Positions 10,676 to 20,299 of a stretch of DNA of 64,000 bases are shown here, in pieces (the first letter of the stretch is position 1; every line of letters begins with the position of its first letter). Below the pieces are notes generated by a model that worked only from the letters and a program-made list of their open reading frames with translations, did not search any database and had not been told where the DNA came from. Where the stretch lies: contig CAJQUW010007533.1 of NCBI GenBank assembly GCA_907163375.1, forward strand, positions 258,001 to 322,000. The letters are read 5' to 3'. Both the position numbers and the translations under genes were made by a program. Source of the DNA: Prostheceraeus crozeri (lineage: Eukaryota; Platyhelminthes; Polycladida; Euryleptidae).

Positions 10676-11399
10676 TATATACTCATACGGAAATATTCCT
10701 TTTAAAGGTTTTAAATTATATTTATTTAATATTTTACATTGTTCAGGTTTCAAAGTTTTTCCCATAACATCTAATGAATAAGGAGTAAAAAATCTAAATG
10801 CATCTAAAATTCTAATACAACCTAATTGCATTGAAAAATATTCTTCTTCTTGTTTACATAGTACATTTATTTTTTGTTGATGTAATTTTTCAGATGAAAA
10901 TAAATCTTTCATTACTAGATGGAAATCATATTTAGAACCATTATAGAAATATAAAGGAACAAAGTTATATTTAAATTTGTTAGCATGAAGATTACAAGAA
11001 TTATGTGCTGCACCTCTATATAATCCATTTAGATGATCATGATCTTTTACTTTATCAATATATCTACCTCTGCCAGTTTTATATTTATTTATAAAACATT
11101 TTCCACAGTAATAACAATTTATTTTATCATAAAATTCTTTTCTTTCTTCATCCGTTAATGGTATCATTGGTTTATTTGTTTCAAGCAATTGTGAAAAAAG
11201 TCCTTGTAATTCTTCTACTTTCTTTGTAAACATTTCTGAACTGTCTTCACCATAGTATTGTAAATATTCTGATTTAAATAATTCAGGATAATTTGAATGA
11301 ATGTACATTCCCCAACATAATGGTTTTTGTTCAAATAAATATTTTTCTTTACTTTGTTCAGCTGAACTTTTTCCAGGTGCACTTTTTTCATAATTAAAA

Positions 11400-11425
11400 A
11401 CCGAAGGTTCTAGGGCTTGGCCCGT
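11400..11425. repeat. Mini double hairpin in the polymerase gene
   Basis: CCGAAGGTTCTAGGGCTT and GGCCCG form the reverse of the GGGC-GAA-GCCC + GAACC-TTC-GGTTC pair seen in the TIRs. It lies in frame in a linker upstream of the exonuclease domain in gene order. Confidence 0.8.
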
Positions 11426-11454
11426 ACCATTTTCAGAATTATAATTTTCAGAAT

Positions 11455-11482
11455 CGGGTGAAGCCCTGGAACTTTCCGTTTG
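11455..11482. repeat. Mini double hairpin in the polymerase gene
   Basis: A diverged copy in the opposite orientation to the neighbour 30 bases away. Read on the minus strand it encodes SRASP, as does the copy at 13074. Confidence 0.75.
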
Positions 11483-11958
11483 ATTTTGTGTCATATTAAC
11501 ATTATATGCTTCAAAATCACAATAAATAGTAAAGGGTACTTTATTTTTAAAATACCATTTATTATATTCTAAATAATCATCTTTAGGAAAAGTATTTTGA
11601 ACTGCTTCGTTTTGTTGACAATTCTCCAAATGTCTATTCATTTCTTCTAAAGTTCTAAAACTTGTCATACATTGAAGACAAGGAAAATTTTTATTATCTG
11701 AAGTTTTTGTAAATATAGAAACATCTTTACACAATATAAAATGACCCTGATAATATAATATATTCGCTTGTGCTGGTTGTTTTGACTGTTCTAGTTTTTC
11801 AAATTTATCTTGATATATTTCATGTGTTTCATTAATTTCTTTTGTAATATTAAATGTATTTTGATAATAATTTTGATTTAATATTTGTAGCTGATAAATA
11901 TATTCTTTATCATATTGTTCTTTATATTGTTCTGAACATTTTTTTAAACATTCATTTA

Positions 11959-11991
11959 ATCGGAGCGAAGCTCCTCTGGCTTTAGCCGATT
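11959..11991. repeat. Mini double hairpin, GGAGC type, in polymerase gene
   Basis: The GGAGCGAAGCTCC stem is followed by GGCTTTAGCC. An identical 30-base copy sits in non-coding DNA at 22799. Here it encodes ARGASLR in frame, between two coiled-coil segments. Confidence 0.85.
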
Positions 11992-13073
11992 CTTTATTTT
12001 CTTCATTATTTAATTCTTTATTATTTAATTTTTTATTATTTTCTTCATTTAATTTTTGAATCGTTTCTATCTTATTTTGATATTTATGTTGATATTCTTG
12101 TAGTAACATTTTTGTTTGTTGTTGATAATCTATTTTACATTTTTGTAAACTTTCATTTAAATTTTCTAATTTTTGTTGATATTCTGAAGATAAAGATGAA
12201 TATTTGTAATTATAATCATCAGTACGTCCTTTATAATTATTATGATTAATCATTATTGGTGATAGTGTTTTAACAAGTTCAAATTTTTCAGTACATATTA
12301 TATTTCCTTGGTAAAAAATATTATGATGCATGTAATTTCCTCTATCATTATATACTATTTCCGATTGACATAAATTTTTATTATTCAAATAAAATTTTTT
12401 TGAATCTGAGTAAAGTGGAGTAATTTTACCAATAGAAACATAATTCACATTTAATTCAAAAACATTTACTTCTATTAAATTTTTATTCTTTTTATGAAAC
12501 TTTTTTAACTTATTATAATCATATGGAAATTCATCTAAGCCATCAGAAAGATCAAATTCATTTATGTATTCTTCTTTATTATAATGACTTAGTCTTTCTT
12601 TATGATATTTTGCAGGATGTAAATGTGCTATAATACTCCACAGAAAACAATAATCATCTTCATTTTTTATGTTGATTAATTGTGGTGAACTGAAAGGTAA
12701 AGAAACATAACTACCACCAGTATTATTTTTATATTTATCAATTACTATTTTCTTAGATAGTATTTTAACAAATCTCCAACCAGATTCACGTAACTGGGCT
12801 TCAATTATACAATTTTCTAATTTAAGTATCATCGATTCAAATATGGGTTGTATATCATTTACATTATGAATTTCTTGTGAATTTGTAAAATGTCCTTGTA
12901 TTATTTCTTCAGGAATTCCATCAGGTCCATTTTTTGTATAAAGTACTTCTACATTCATATAACATTTGAAAGATTTCTTAAATATATTATAAAAGTTGGT
13001 TAGAATATCAGAAAAAGTTTTATCGGTTTCATTATATTCAAAAGACTGATTAAATAAATATTTTATATCTGTT

Positions 13074-13102
13074 ACGGGCGAAGCCCTAGAACCTTCTGTT
13101 TG
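13074..13102. repeat. Mini double hairpin near the start of the polymerase gene
   Basis: GGGCGAAGCCC followed by a decayed GAACC-TTC-tGTTt stem. It contributes SRASP in frame, in an acidic linker. Confidence 0.8.
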
Positions 13103-13586
13103 TAAGGCTTCATCGGTTCGTTCAGCTTCATCAAATTCATCTATTTCGTTAAATTCATCAGTATCGCTAAATAAATATCTTTCATCTGGCACATGTTCAT
13201 CTTCACTATTAAAAACTTTTTTATATTCCGAATGTGAATAATCATAAAATATTTTTTTAACTTTTATATCAGTAGGCAATGTTTCTATATAGTTTTTATA
13301 ACTATTTAATTTTAATATATTTCCTTCATCAACTCGTTCTACATTTTGTAAATGCATTTTACTTTGTAGATGAGATTGATAACTTCTTTTTGTTTGCAAC
13401 TTTTTTTTACATAAGTTGCAATAAAATTTTTCCATTTTTTTATTTTTTTAGAGAAAATTTTAAAAAAAATTTTAAAAAAAATTATATTTAATTACAAAAC
13501 AAAATGTTTGAAGATTATAAATAAAATTATATTTATTTATAAAAAAAAGTTATATTTAATATCTTTTTTTACATAAAAAATAAAAA

Positions 13587-13862
13587 ATGTTTGAAGAGTA
13601 TAAAATAGAACATGTACCAGTTTTAAAAAATTATAGACATCCTACAAATCCACTTACACCTAAACAAGAAGTAAAATTCTATTATCACCATAAATATATG
13701 CAATTTGTGAAAGAATATAAAGTAAAACATGGTATACCCAAATATGCTAAAACAAATGATTTTCCATTATGTCTTAGAAGTTTTAGAGTATTCTTGGCTT
13801 TTAATAATTTATGGTGGTTAATCAATAAAGATAACTTAACAGTATATGATTTAAAAACATAA
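13587..13862 (+). CDS. Small Polinton protein, 91 residues
   Basis: It starts MFEEYKIEHVPVLKNYRHP and is rich in Tyr, His and Lys, with a C-terminal FRVFLAFNNLWWLINKDNLTVYDL segment. No family recognised. It stands alone, rightward, between the leftward polymerase and the leftward second ATPase. The compact open frame and AT-rich leader support it as a real gene, but it could be an accessory gene particular to this lineage. Confidence 0.5.
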   Translation: MFEEYKIEHVPVLKNYRHPTNPLTPKQEVKFYYHHKYMQFVKEYKVKHGIPKYAKTNDFPLCLRSFRVFLAFNNLWWLINKDNLTVYDLKT

Positions 13863-13964
13863 CAGAAATTGAACATTCCTCCATATATTTAAAATATTTG
13901 GATAATTTAAAAAATTATTAATAATTTAAAAAAAATGTATAATTTAAAAAAATGTATAATTTGT

Positions 13965-15506
13965 TTAATTATTAAGTATTTCACTTACACCATTTATTAA
14001 TGGTTTTATATCATTATATGTTTTTTTGGCTTCATCAAATGTAGATTTAGCATCAGAAAATGTAGATTTAACATCAGTTATTATTGGTGTTGCTTTTCTT
14101 GAACCGTTTCTAACATCATTTATTGCAATTTTTAAATAGTTTAATGTTTCATTATCTTGTAATCTGTTAGGTATTGGTATACCAAATTTTGCATTTAAAT
14201 AATGATCAAAATAAAAATAAAATGTATCAGGAATAATTTTTAGTGGTACTTTTGCTTCAGACTCTAAAAAGATAATTATTTGTTCTATAACTTGATTTGA
14301 TAAATGTTTTGTATTTGCATATATTCTAATATCAAAATCTTGAGAGTTATTATAGATTTCATGTTCGGTATCTACTAATATATTTAAATCTTTATCATAT
14401 ACTTGCATATGTTCACTTATGGTGTCAACACGTATTATTCCATATTTATGATGTGTATAATATGATAAAGGCATATTCATTTTATAATTTTTATTAATAT
14501 CATTAAAGAATGCTGCATTATTTTGTGTAGTTGTAAAAAATGTTTGAATGTTTTCTCTAATCTTGTTATCTACATCACAAGCTTTATGAGCTAATACAAC
14601 TATTTGAATATTTTGATGTCTTCCTTTTGTAAATATTTCTGACATATTTTTTTGTTTCGATAAACTTGCAACATCATCTAAAATTAATAAAGATTTATTT
14701 TCAGGTGTACCAGCAAAACTTTCCATATCTTGTAACTCATCTAATTGTTTATCATTATAGACGTTTGTAAAAGTTGGCCATTCAGAAGTATGCATACAAA
14801 AAATATGTACTTTTGTTTCGTCATTATAATATTGGTTTATATATTTTTTAATAAACGTAGTCTTACCACTTCCAGTTTTACCGTAAACAATGAAATGTAA
14901 ATTTTCTTGATACATTTTACCTTGTTTAATATTTTTATTATTAGTTTTATCCTTAATCTTATCCTCCTCAGTCTTCCATCCTTTAAAAGTTTTTATTTCT
15001 TGTTTATAAAAATTTATTCTCTTTTGTTCCTCTGTTAGAAAGTAACCCCATTGATTTCCAATACATATAACAAGATGATAAATAAAAAATATTAAAATAC
15101 ATGCTAACAATATTTTTATACAATGAAATTTTAAAAAATTCCAAAGACGTGTAAGATCTGATTGTGGTATTTTTTTATTAAGAGATAAATTAGGGGGTAG
15201 TGTCTCTAAATATTTTTTATCTATATTATTATATATATTTTTATCTATATTATTATATATATTTTTATCTATATTATTATTATATTTAGTATTATATATA
15301 GGATTTTCTACAATATTATTAATATCTTTCAGATTCGGATCTTGAGGGGTTAGTGTATCTTGAAACTCAGTGTTATTTATATAATTATTTATTATTTCGT
15401 TTATTGCATTAAGAGATTTATGACAACTTAGATTACTTTTATTACTTTTATTACTTTTAATTATAACCGGTGAATATAAATCTTCCAAATTTTCGTTTTT
15501 ATTCAT
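13965..15506 (-). CDS. Second P-loop ATPase, membrane-anchored
   Basis: A 513-residue protein distinct from the packaging ATPase. The N-terminal ~120 residues are low-complexity with a short NNIDKNIY tandem repeat. A strong transmembrane helix follows (ILLACILIFFIYHLVICIG). Walker A is YGKTGSGKTTFIKKY, Walker B is SLLILDDV and a KGRHQNIQIVVLAHK motif matches the FtsK/A32 sensor region. The C-terminus has DAKSTFDEAKKTYND helical repeats. It reads open. A membrane-tethered packaging or assembly motor is possible, as is a morphogenesis or toxin-export role; the function is inference. I have no recollection of a matching standard Polinton gene. Confidence 0.75.
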   Translation of the reverse strand: MNKNENLEDLYSPVIIKSNKSNKSNLSCHKSLNAINEIINNYINNTEFQDTLTPQDPNLKDINNIVENPIYNTKYNNNIDKNIYNNIDKNIYNNIDKKYLETLPPNLSLNKKIPQSDLTRLWNFLKFHCIKILLACILIFFIYHLVICIGNQWGYFLTEEQKRINFYKQEIKTFKGWKTEEDKIKDKTNNKNIKQGKMYQENLHFIVYGKTGSGKTTFIKKYINQYYNDETKVHIFCMHTSEWPTFTNVYNDKQLDELQDMESFAGTPENKSLLILDDVASLSKQKNMSEIFTKGRHQNIQIVVLAHKACDVDNKIRENIQTFFTTTQNNAAFFNDINKNYKMNMPLSYYTHHKYGIIRVDTISEHMQVYDKDLNILVDTEHEIYNNSQDFDIRIYANTKHLSNQVIEQIIIFLESEAKVPLKIIPDTFYFYFDHYLNAKFGIPIPNRLQDNETLNYLKIAINDVRNGSRKATPIITDVKSTFSDAKSTFDEAKKTYNDIKPLINGVSEILNN

Positions 15507-15539
15507 TTAATATTTTTAAAATAAAAATTTAGGAATTAT

Positions 15540-15690
15540 TATTTTTTAATTCCGGACTCGCATTCTTACACTCTTATGAGTGTTTTTAACCTCTGTAGAA
15601 CCTCCGGAATGTGTCGGACTTTTTGTTCCTATACTCAAAAGAAGTATGTTCCGAACCTCTCCTCTCTTCCGGAATGCTTAAGAATATTTT
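15540..15690. promoter_or_regulatory. GC-richer intergenic block with small stems
   Basis: Between two leftward genes lies an unusually GC-rich island for this element, with TTCCGGA / CCGGAAT words, ACTCTTATGAGTG and repeated GGAACCTC-like words. It could hold a promoter or termination structure for the genes on either side. There is no direct evidence of function. Confidence 0.35.
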
Positions 15691-15750
15691 AATAAAATAA
15701 TATTTTATTCTTTATAAAAAAATAATATTTTAATATATATAAGATTATTT

Positions 15751-15850
15751 TAGTTGAAATACAACTATTTTAGTTGAAATACAACTATTTTAGTTGAAAT
15801 ACAACTATTTTAGTTGAAATACAACTATTTTAGTTGAAATACAACTATTT
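15751..15850. repeat. 20-base tandem repeat, five exact units
   Basis: TAGTTGAAATACAACTATTT repeats five times without change. Each unit can fold (TAGTTG / CAACTA). It lies in the intergenic gap downstream of the zinc-finger region. Exact identity points to recent expansion. Confidence 0.95.
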
Positions 15851-15879
15851 AAATATATAAGTCTATTTTAATAGAAATA

Positions 15880-16763
15880 CTAATATAAATTATTATTTTG
15901 ATATAAATCATTATTATGTTGATTATTATGTTGATTAAGTTTTGGACATAGTGTTACATGTCGCTGAAAATTTTTCTTTAATATAATTTTTTGACAACCT
16001 CTACATTTAACTTTTTCTTTTAAACAATCCTTACACTGATATTTACTATCATAAAACTCTGTCTTAGGTTTAGTAATTTGACAACTTGTACATTGTCTTG
16101 TAGAACTTATACAAGAATTATAATGATTAGTAATTCCTTGAATTGTAAAATATTTATTACAATTACGACATAACTGATCTTTTAATTTATCTTTTTTATT
16201 TTTTTTAACCTCTTCTGGTTGTTCGCATAATTTTAAATGACGTGCAAAATTTTTTGATGTTATATTTTTATTACATCCGGAACATATTTTTTGTTATTAC
16301 TTTCAACAAATTGATTTTTATCAATATAATTATTTTGAGCTACATTATTATTTTGAGCTACATTATTATTTTTATCAACATAATTATTTTGAGCTACATT
16401 ATTATTTTGAACAAAAGGATTATTTTGTGCTACATTATTATTTTGTGCTAAATAATTATTATTATTTTGCCAAGGTGTATTTTGCCTAGGTGTATTTATT
16501 CTAGCAGTATAAAGATTTTGTTCTTTATCTGAAATAAATAAATGCTTTAATCTTTGTAATGGTTGCTCTGATTGAATATTATTATACTGAATACTATTAT
16601 TAGGTTGAATATTATTCTGAATACTATTATTAGGTTGAATACTATTATTAGGTTGTAATTGATTCATATGCATACCACATGGTGTGTTTTTCATATGAAA
16701 ATATAATAGTGTTTGATTTAAAAAACGCATATTGCAAACTTGACAAATTTGAGTCATTTCCAT
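15880..16763 (-). pseudogene. Polinton zinc-finger protein (broken)
   Basis: The part nearest 16763 starts MEMTQICQVCNMRFLNQ with a C2H2-type finger, followed by Asn/Gln-rich repeats (NNVAQNN and IQPNNS units). The part nearest 15880 encodes several short C-x2-C...H-x3/4-C fingers (CSGCNKN, CRNCNKY, CTSCQIT, CRGCQKI). The region looks broken, about one break. A DNA- or RNA-binding accessory or regulator is the natural guess. No standard Polinton name is known to me. Confidence 0.6.
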
Positions 16764-16869
16764 TTTTTTATTTTTATTAGGAAAAATTTTATTTTTATTA
16801 GGAAAAATTTTATTTTTATAATTTATGTATTTTTATAATCAGAAAAAATTTTATTTTTATTGTTTAAAA

Positions 16870-17757
16870 ATGATGTTACCAAATGTTGGTGGAGGTGCAT
16901 ATATCCCGAATAATCGTGAATCAGAAATAGAACTAGAAAATTATATAATGAAAACTGGAGACGTTTTATCTGGTCCATTACATCTTTCTATTCTTCCACA
17001 ACAAAATACAGAGTTAACAAATAAACAATATGTTGATACACAAATCAATGACTTAAAAGAAATATATATAAACGATGTTGTGGTTCCACTGATGAACGAA
17101 TTAAAGTTGCTTAAACTTAATGACAAATCATTAAACGAAAAATTATTAAAACTTGATAAAAAGGATAGAGAGCTAGAAGCAGATATAGCAAAACTTTTTA
17201 AAAAGATTTCTGAACAATCAAAAATTTTAATATTACTTTCTATAAATTTAAAATCTGCTGTAATTAAAAATAAACATCAGATAAAAATGTTAAAAGAACA
17301 ATTAGAAGATGAAATAGAAAAACTACCTGAAAGAATTAAAAAAAATTTAAAGCAGTTACAAACTACATTCCAAAAAAGTGTTGATGAATTGAGTTCTAAA
17401 ATTGCTCAACAAATTAAAAAAATAAATCAATTAAAAATTGAAGTAAAATCACTTAATGAAAAAGTTGATAAAATGAAAACTCTGAAAATCAATTTAGAAA
17501 ATGAATTAAAGAAAAATTTACAAAAAAACTCTAAAGAAAATAAAGAACAGTTAGATTCCGTTAAAAGAAAAGTAGATGGTCTTAAAGTTCAATTAAATGC
17601 TTTAAAAACAGAATTAAAGAAAAGTGAGAAAAAATTAGAAATGACTGAAAAAGAAATTAAAGTACATCACACGCTGCTTGACGCAATAGATAAAGTGCAA
17701 CAGGCAATTAATAAAGTTATCTCGAAGTTGTTGTCCATTCACAAACGTAAATCTTAA
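16870..17757 (+). CDS. Coiled-coil protein with fibre-like N-terminal motif
   Basis: I chose the start MMLPNVGGGAYIPNN. Residues about 22-60 read NYIMKTGDVLSGPLHLS ... ELTNKQYVDTQI. This matches the pattern 'M-x-G-x-x-x-G-P-L-x-L ... K-x-Y-V-D' found at the shaft or head junction of many phage and virus tail-fibre proteins. The remaining ~230 residues are almost uninterrupted heptad coiled coil. It reads open, 295 residues, and lies beside the capsid genes. A trimeric fibre or spike is a good hypothesis; a purely structural coiled-coil protein is the alternative. Confidence 0.6.
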   Translation: MMLPNVGGGAYIPNNRESEIELENYIMKTGDVLSGPLHLSILPQQNTELTNKQYVDTQINDLKEIYINDVVVPLMNELKLLKLNDKSLNEKLLKLDKKDRELEADIAKLFKKISEQSKILILLSINLKSAVIKNKHQIKMLKEQLEDEIEKLPERIKKNLKQLQTTFQKSVDELSSKIAQQIKKINQLKIEVKSLNEKVDKMKTLKINLENELKKNLQKNSKENKEQLDSVKRKVDGLKVQLNALKTELKKSEKKLEMTEKEIKVHHTLLDAIDKVQQAINKVISKLLSIHKRKS

Positions 17758-17922
17758 ACGAGTATTGTAAATATTAACTTAAATATTTTTTACCTACAAA
17801 AAATAAAAATCATAAAAAATATAAATATAATTTAAAAAATATAAATATAATTTTAAAAATATAAAAGTATAAATATAATTTTTAAAAAAAATTTAAAAAT
17901 ATAAAAGTATATAATTTTAAAA
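17758..17922. promoter_or_regulatory. AT-rich spacer with short direct repeats
   Basis: ATATAAATATAATTT-type words repeat three to four times just upstream of the small gene at 17923. This is typical of AT-rich promoters in large DNA viruses, but no defined box can be named. Confidence 0.3.
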
Positions 17923-18096
17923 ATGGATAAAATTAGAGCTAATAATTTTAAAAGAATTAAACAATTAGAAGAGTTAATAAAAGAAAGAAATATTATGAAA
18001 GAAAATCATAGAATAAAAAGAATGATTGATGCAGGTTTGGTTCCTGTTCAAGTTAAACCAAAAACGCAATCTGTAAAAGTTAAGAACAAAAAATAA
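17923..18096 (+). CDS. 57-residue paralogue of the 277-residue protein N-terminus
   Basis: The product starts MDKIRANNFKRIKQLEELIK and matches the first ~35 residues of the protein at 7885-8718 with few changes, then ends in a Lys-rich tail. It is opposite in strand and 9 kb away. It is either a duplicated, shortened gene or the product of recombination between the two arms of the element. It reads open. A GC-rich mini-hairpin follows the stop. Confidence 0.6.
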   Translation: MDKIRANNFKRIKQLEELIKERNIMKENHRIKRMIDAGLVPVQVKPKTQSVKVKNKK

Positions 18097-18116
18097 ACAT
18101 TTTTTTATAATGGTCA

Positions 18117-18146
18117 TCGGAGATGTCTTCCCGGGCTTCGCCCGTA
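18117..18146. terminator. Mini hairpin after a gene end
   Basis: CGGGCTTCGCCCG is a five-base-pair stem with a TTC loop 20-50 bases past the 57-residue gene. It could act as a 3'-end signal, as hairpins do in mimivirus transcripts, or be a chance landing site of the mini-hairpin family. Confidence 0.5.
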
Positions 18147-18184
18147 TTTATGTTTTTCCTAAAAGTCAAATTTATTACTAAAAA

Positions 18185-18676
18185 ATGCCTATAATTTATA
18201 AACACAATCTTAAACAATTTGCTTCAAATCAAAAAATTGCTCATGAACCACGTATGAATCCGGTTTACCATTATGATAATAGAGAAACAGTCGGAACAGA
18301 AAAGTTCCTAGGCACCGCAGGTGTCGTTCAAAAAGAAGGGGATGGCATCTTTTCTGGTATTGGTAGAATCGTTAACTTAATTAAAAATAATAAAGATTTG
18401 ATTACATCTGCTGCAAAAGGAGCAGCTGCTATAGGTAGTACAGCTAGTGCAATATCAAATGCTGTTAAGTCACAAAACGAATTAAAACAACTAGAAGCTA
18501 TTCGTAAACTCAAGAACGATTCTGAAGAACTAAAAAAATTAAGAAAACTTTCAGATGAAACAAAAAACAAAATTGCTAACATAGCTGTAGAGGGTGATAG
18601 TAAATATAATGAAAAAACAATTGAAGAAATAAGAGGTAATGGCGTCAGCAGCGGAGCTGGTCTAGCAAAATTCTAA
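18185..18676 (+). CDS. Small virion-type protein with Gly/Ala amphipathic segment
   Basis: A 163-residue protein with start MPIIYKHNLKQFASNQ. Residues about 55-95 form a Gly/Ala-rich, probably membrane-active helix region (GDGIFSGIGRIVNLIKNN ... AAKGAAAIGSTASAIS), followed by a charged coiled coil and a Gly-Ser-Gly tail. Position immediately before the major capsid gene and the composition recall membrane-lytic or core proteins such as adenovirus pVI, but no homology is claimed. It reads open. Confidence 0.6.
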   Translation: MPIIYKHNLKQFASNQKIAHEPRMNPVYHYDNRETVGTEKFLGTAGVVQKEGDGIFSGIGRIVNLIKNNKDLITSAAKGAAAIGSTASAISNAVKSQNELKQLEAIRKLKNDSEELKKLRKLSDETKNKIANIAVEGDSKYNEKTIEEIRGNGVSSGAGLAKF

Positions 18677-18768
18677 AATTATATTTTAGTAAAATTTTTT
18701 AGTAATTTTTTAGTAAAAATTTTTTCTATCTGTGAGAAAAACAAAAAGTCAAATTATTTCTTATAAAA

Positions 18769-20103
18769 ATGTCTTCGCTTATCGAAAATAAATTTAGATT
18801 AGACGATCCTCCGTTCGTCAGTTATAATCAAAAAAAGAATGACTATATAAGAGTTGCTATGAATCCCGGATCTTCCAGTAGAGTAAATACTGGAGGTGAT
18901 TTAATTTTTGAAGTTGATAATCAGCAGAGTTATTTATATCTACCTGATTCATTTTTACACTGTGAATATTCTTTATATAGTGATGCTAATTTTACAACAC
19001 CATTACCAGATAGCGATAATATTACACTAGAGAATAATTTTTTCCCAAGTTTATTTACACAAATGCGTTTAGATGTTGCAACTCAAAATATAGAAACAAT
19101 AAGTGATTCTCCAGGTGTAATTGATACAATGCTTAGATTTGTAACAATTGGTGAAAATAATAAAAAGCATGAAATCGAAGGTTGGTTTCCTGATACTAAT
19201 GATGGTATAATTATTGATGATTTAACTCACGCTGGAACAGATGCCGCAGGAATTGCGAAAGATGTAGAAAATATTGCAAAACATTTAAATAAAACAAATA
19301 ATGATGCATATAAAGAAAGACGTGAATTTAACAAGAAAAGTAAGCAAACAGTAAATTGGTCATTGTCTCCATTATTCGGATATTTAGATTATGATAAAAT
19401 ATCATATCAATTAAAATTTAAATTAATAATTCATCGTACAGCAAATAATGAATTAATCTTTTTTGGTAAGACTGGAAAAAAAGCATATTTAAAAATTGAT
19501 AGACTTGAATGGTGGATTAAGCATATTACTCCTAGTTTAGAAATTGAATCCGCTATTGCAAAAAGATTAAATACTAACAAACCAATTCCAGTAAATTTTC
19601 TAAAGCGTACTGCTAGTTCAGTAACTTTTTCCGAACAAAGATTTAACTGGCATTTTACTAGAACTGCGAATACTCCAAGATATTTATTACTAACATTTCA
19701 AAGAAATAATTCTCCAAGTTTTGATAAGAACAATAATATTTTTCATATTAATACAATTCGAAGTTTACAAGTTTCATTAAATCAAACTCGATATCCAATT
19801 GATCCATTAAGATTCGATGATACCAATAATCAATTTATGGAAGGATATGATTCTTATAGAAATCTTTGTATAGAATTTGGAGTTGAACCACAATTAACTC
19901 CTGGAGATTGGAGACATTTATATCCAATTTTCTGTTTCGATTTAAGTGCACAATCTGAAGATATTATTAAAAATGGTTGTGATGTAACAATTAATATTGA
20001 AAAGAAAGATTCCACAACTTCATTGATGGCTTATGGTTTATTGCTAGAAGATGCAAAATATTCTATTGAAATTCTTAATGGAAAGATGGTTAGGATCGGC
20101 TGA
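18769..20103 (+). CDS. Major capsid protein (double jelly-roll)
   Basis: A 444-residue protein beginning MSSLIENKFRLDDPPF. The N-terminal jelly-roll region includes GGDLIFEVDNQQSYLYLPDS. The C-terminal part has the conserved block FGVEPQLTPGDWRHLYPIF, CFDLSAQSEDI and SLMAYGLLLEDAKYSIEI, the signature of Polinton double jelly-roll proteins, which trimerise into hexons. It reads open and looks whole. The last codons and the stop lie inside a mini double hairpin. It heads the rightward virion gene cluster with the small protein upstream. Confidence 0.88.
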   Translation: MSSLIENKFRLDDPPFVSYNQKKNDYIRVAMNPGSSSRVNTGGDLIFEVDNQQSYLYLPDSFLHCEYSLYSDANFTTPLPDSDNITLENNFFPSLFTQMRLDVATQNIETISDSPGVIDTMLRFVTIGENNKKHEIEGWFPDTNDGIIIDDLTHAGTDAAGIAKDVENIAKHLNKTNNDAYKERREFNKKSKQTVNWSLSPLFGYLDYDKISYQLKFKLIIHRTANNELIFFGKTGKKAYLKIDRLEWWIKHITPSLEIESAIAKRLNTNKPIPVNFLKRTASSVTFSEQRFNWHFTRTANTPRYLLLTFQRNNSPSFDKNNNIFHINTIRSLQVSLNQTRYPIDPLRFDDTNNQFMEGYDSYRNLCIEFGVEPQLTPGDWRHLYPIFCFDLSAQSEDIIKNGCDVTINIEKKDSTTSLMAYGLLLEDAKYSIEILNGKMVRIG

Positions 20104-20130
20104 AGCCTCGAGGAGCTTCGCTCCGATAGG
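20098..20130. terminator. Mini double hairpin overlapping the capsid gene stop
   Basis: GGCTGAAGCC then GGAGCTTCGCTCC. The TGA of the capsid gene is in the first loop. It is a candidate 3'-end signal and the clearest case of a hairpin fixed to a gene end. Confidence 0.65.
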
Positions 20131-20135
20131 TTAAT

Positions 20136-20250
20136 TAAAATTTTTTTCATAACTAGAATAGATTAAAATTTTTTTCATAACTAGAATAGATTAAAATTTT
20201 TGTTAACTTAAAAATTCTTAACTAAAAATTTTTCATAACTAGAATAGATT
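20136..20250. repeat. AT-rich direct repeats, about 31 bases, three to four copies
   Basis: Units contain TTTTTTTCATAACTAGAATA. They fill the gap between the capsid gene and the next gene and could be spacer expansion or repeated regulatory sites. Confidence 0.8.
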
Positions 20251-20299
20251 TAAATTTTTTGATAACTTTAAATTCTTAACTTAAAATTTTTTATTAAAA

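Larger units (their letters stand above)
8834..13435 (-). pseudogene. Protein-primed DNA polymerase B (pPolB), broken
   Basis: The largest Polinton gene replicates the element from protein-primed ends. Reading leftward from 13435: a C2H2 finger (YCNLCKKKLQ...H), a conserved DDYCFLWSIIAHLHPA region, a long coiled-coil stretch rich in Gln, Glu and Asn, a second C2H2-like motif, 3'-5' exonuclease motifs (IYCDFEAYN; NGSKYDFHLVM; YLQIDVLILADLF), an endonuclease VII-like zinc module (CYYCG...DHDHLNGLYRGAAH..CN), then palm motifs YYDFNSLYSS, LMNNAFYGK and FTDTDS. All polymerase and exonuclease acidic motifs are visible. The gene is broken, about one break. Several in-frame mini-hairpin insertions lie in the linker regions. 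Confidence 0.92.

Noticed and set aside
10360-13491. Plus-strand frames opposite the polymerase gene
   Set aside because: They are low-complexity reflections of the AT-rich polymerase gene on the other strand.
15751-15850. CRISPR-like array
   Set aside because: Units are contiguous with no unique spacers, and the context is a eukaryotic transposon.
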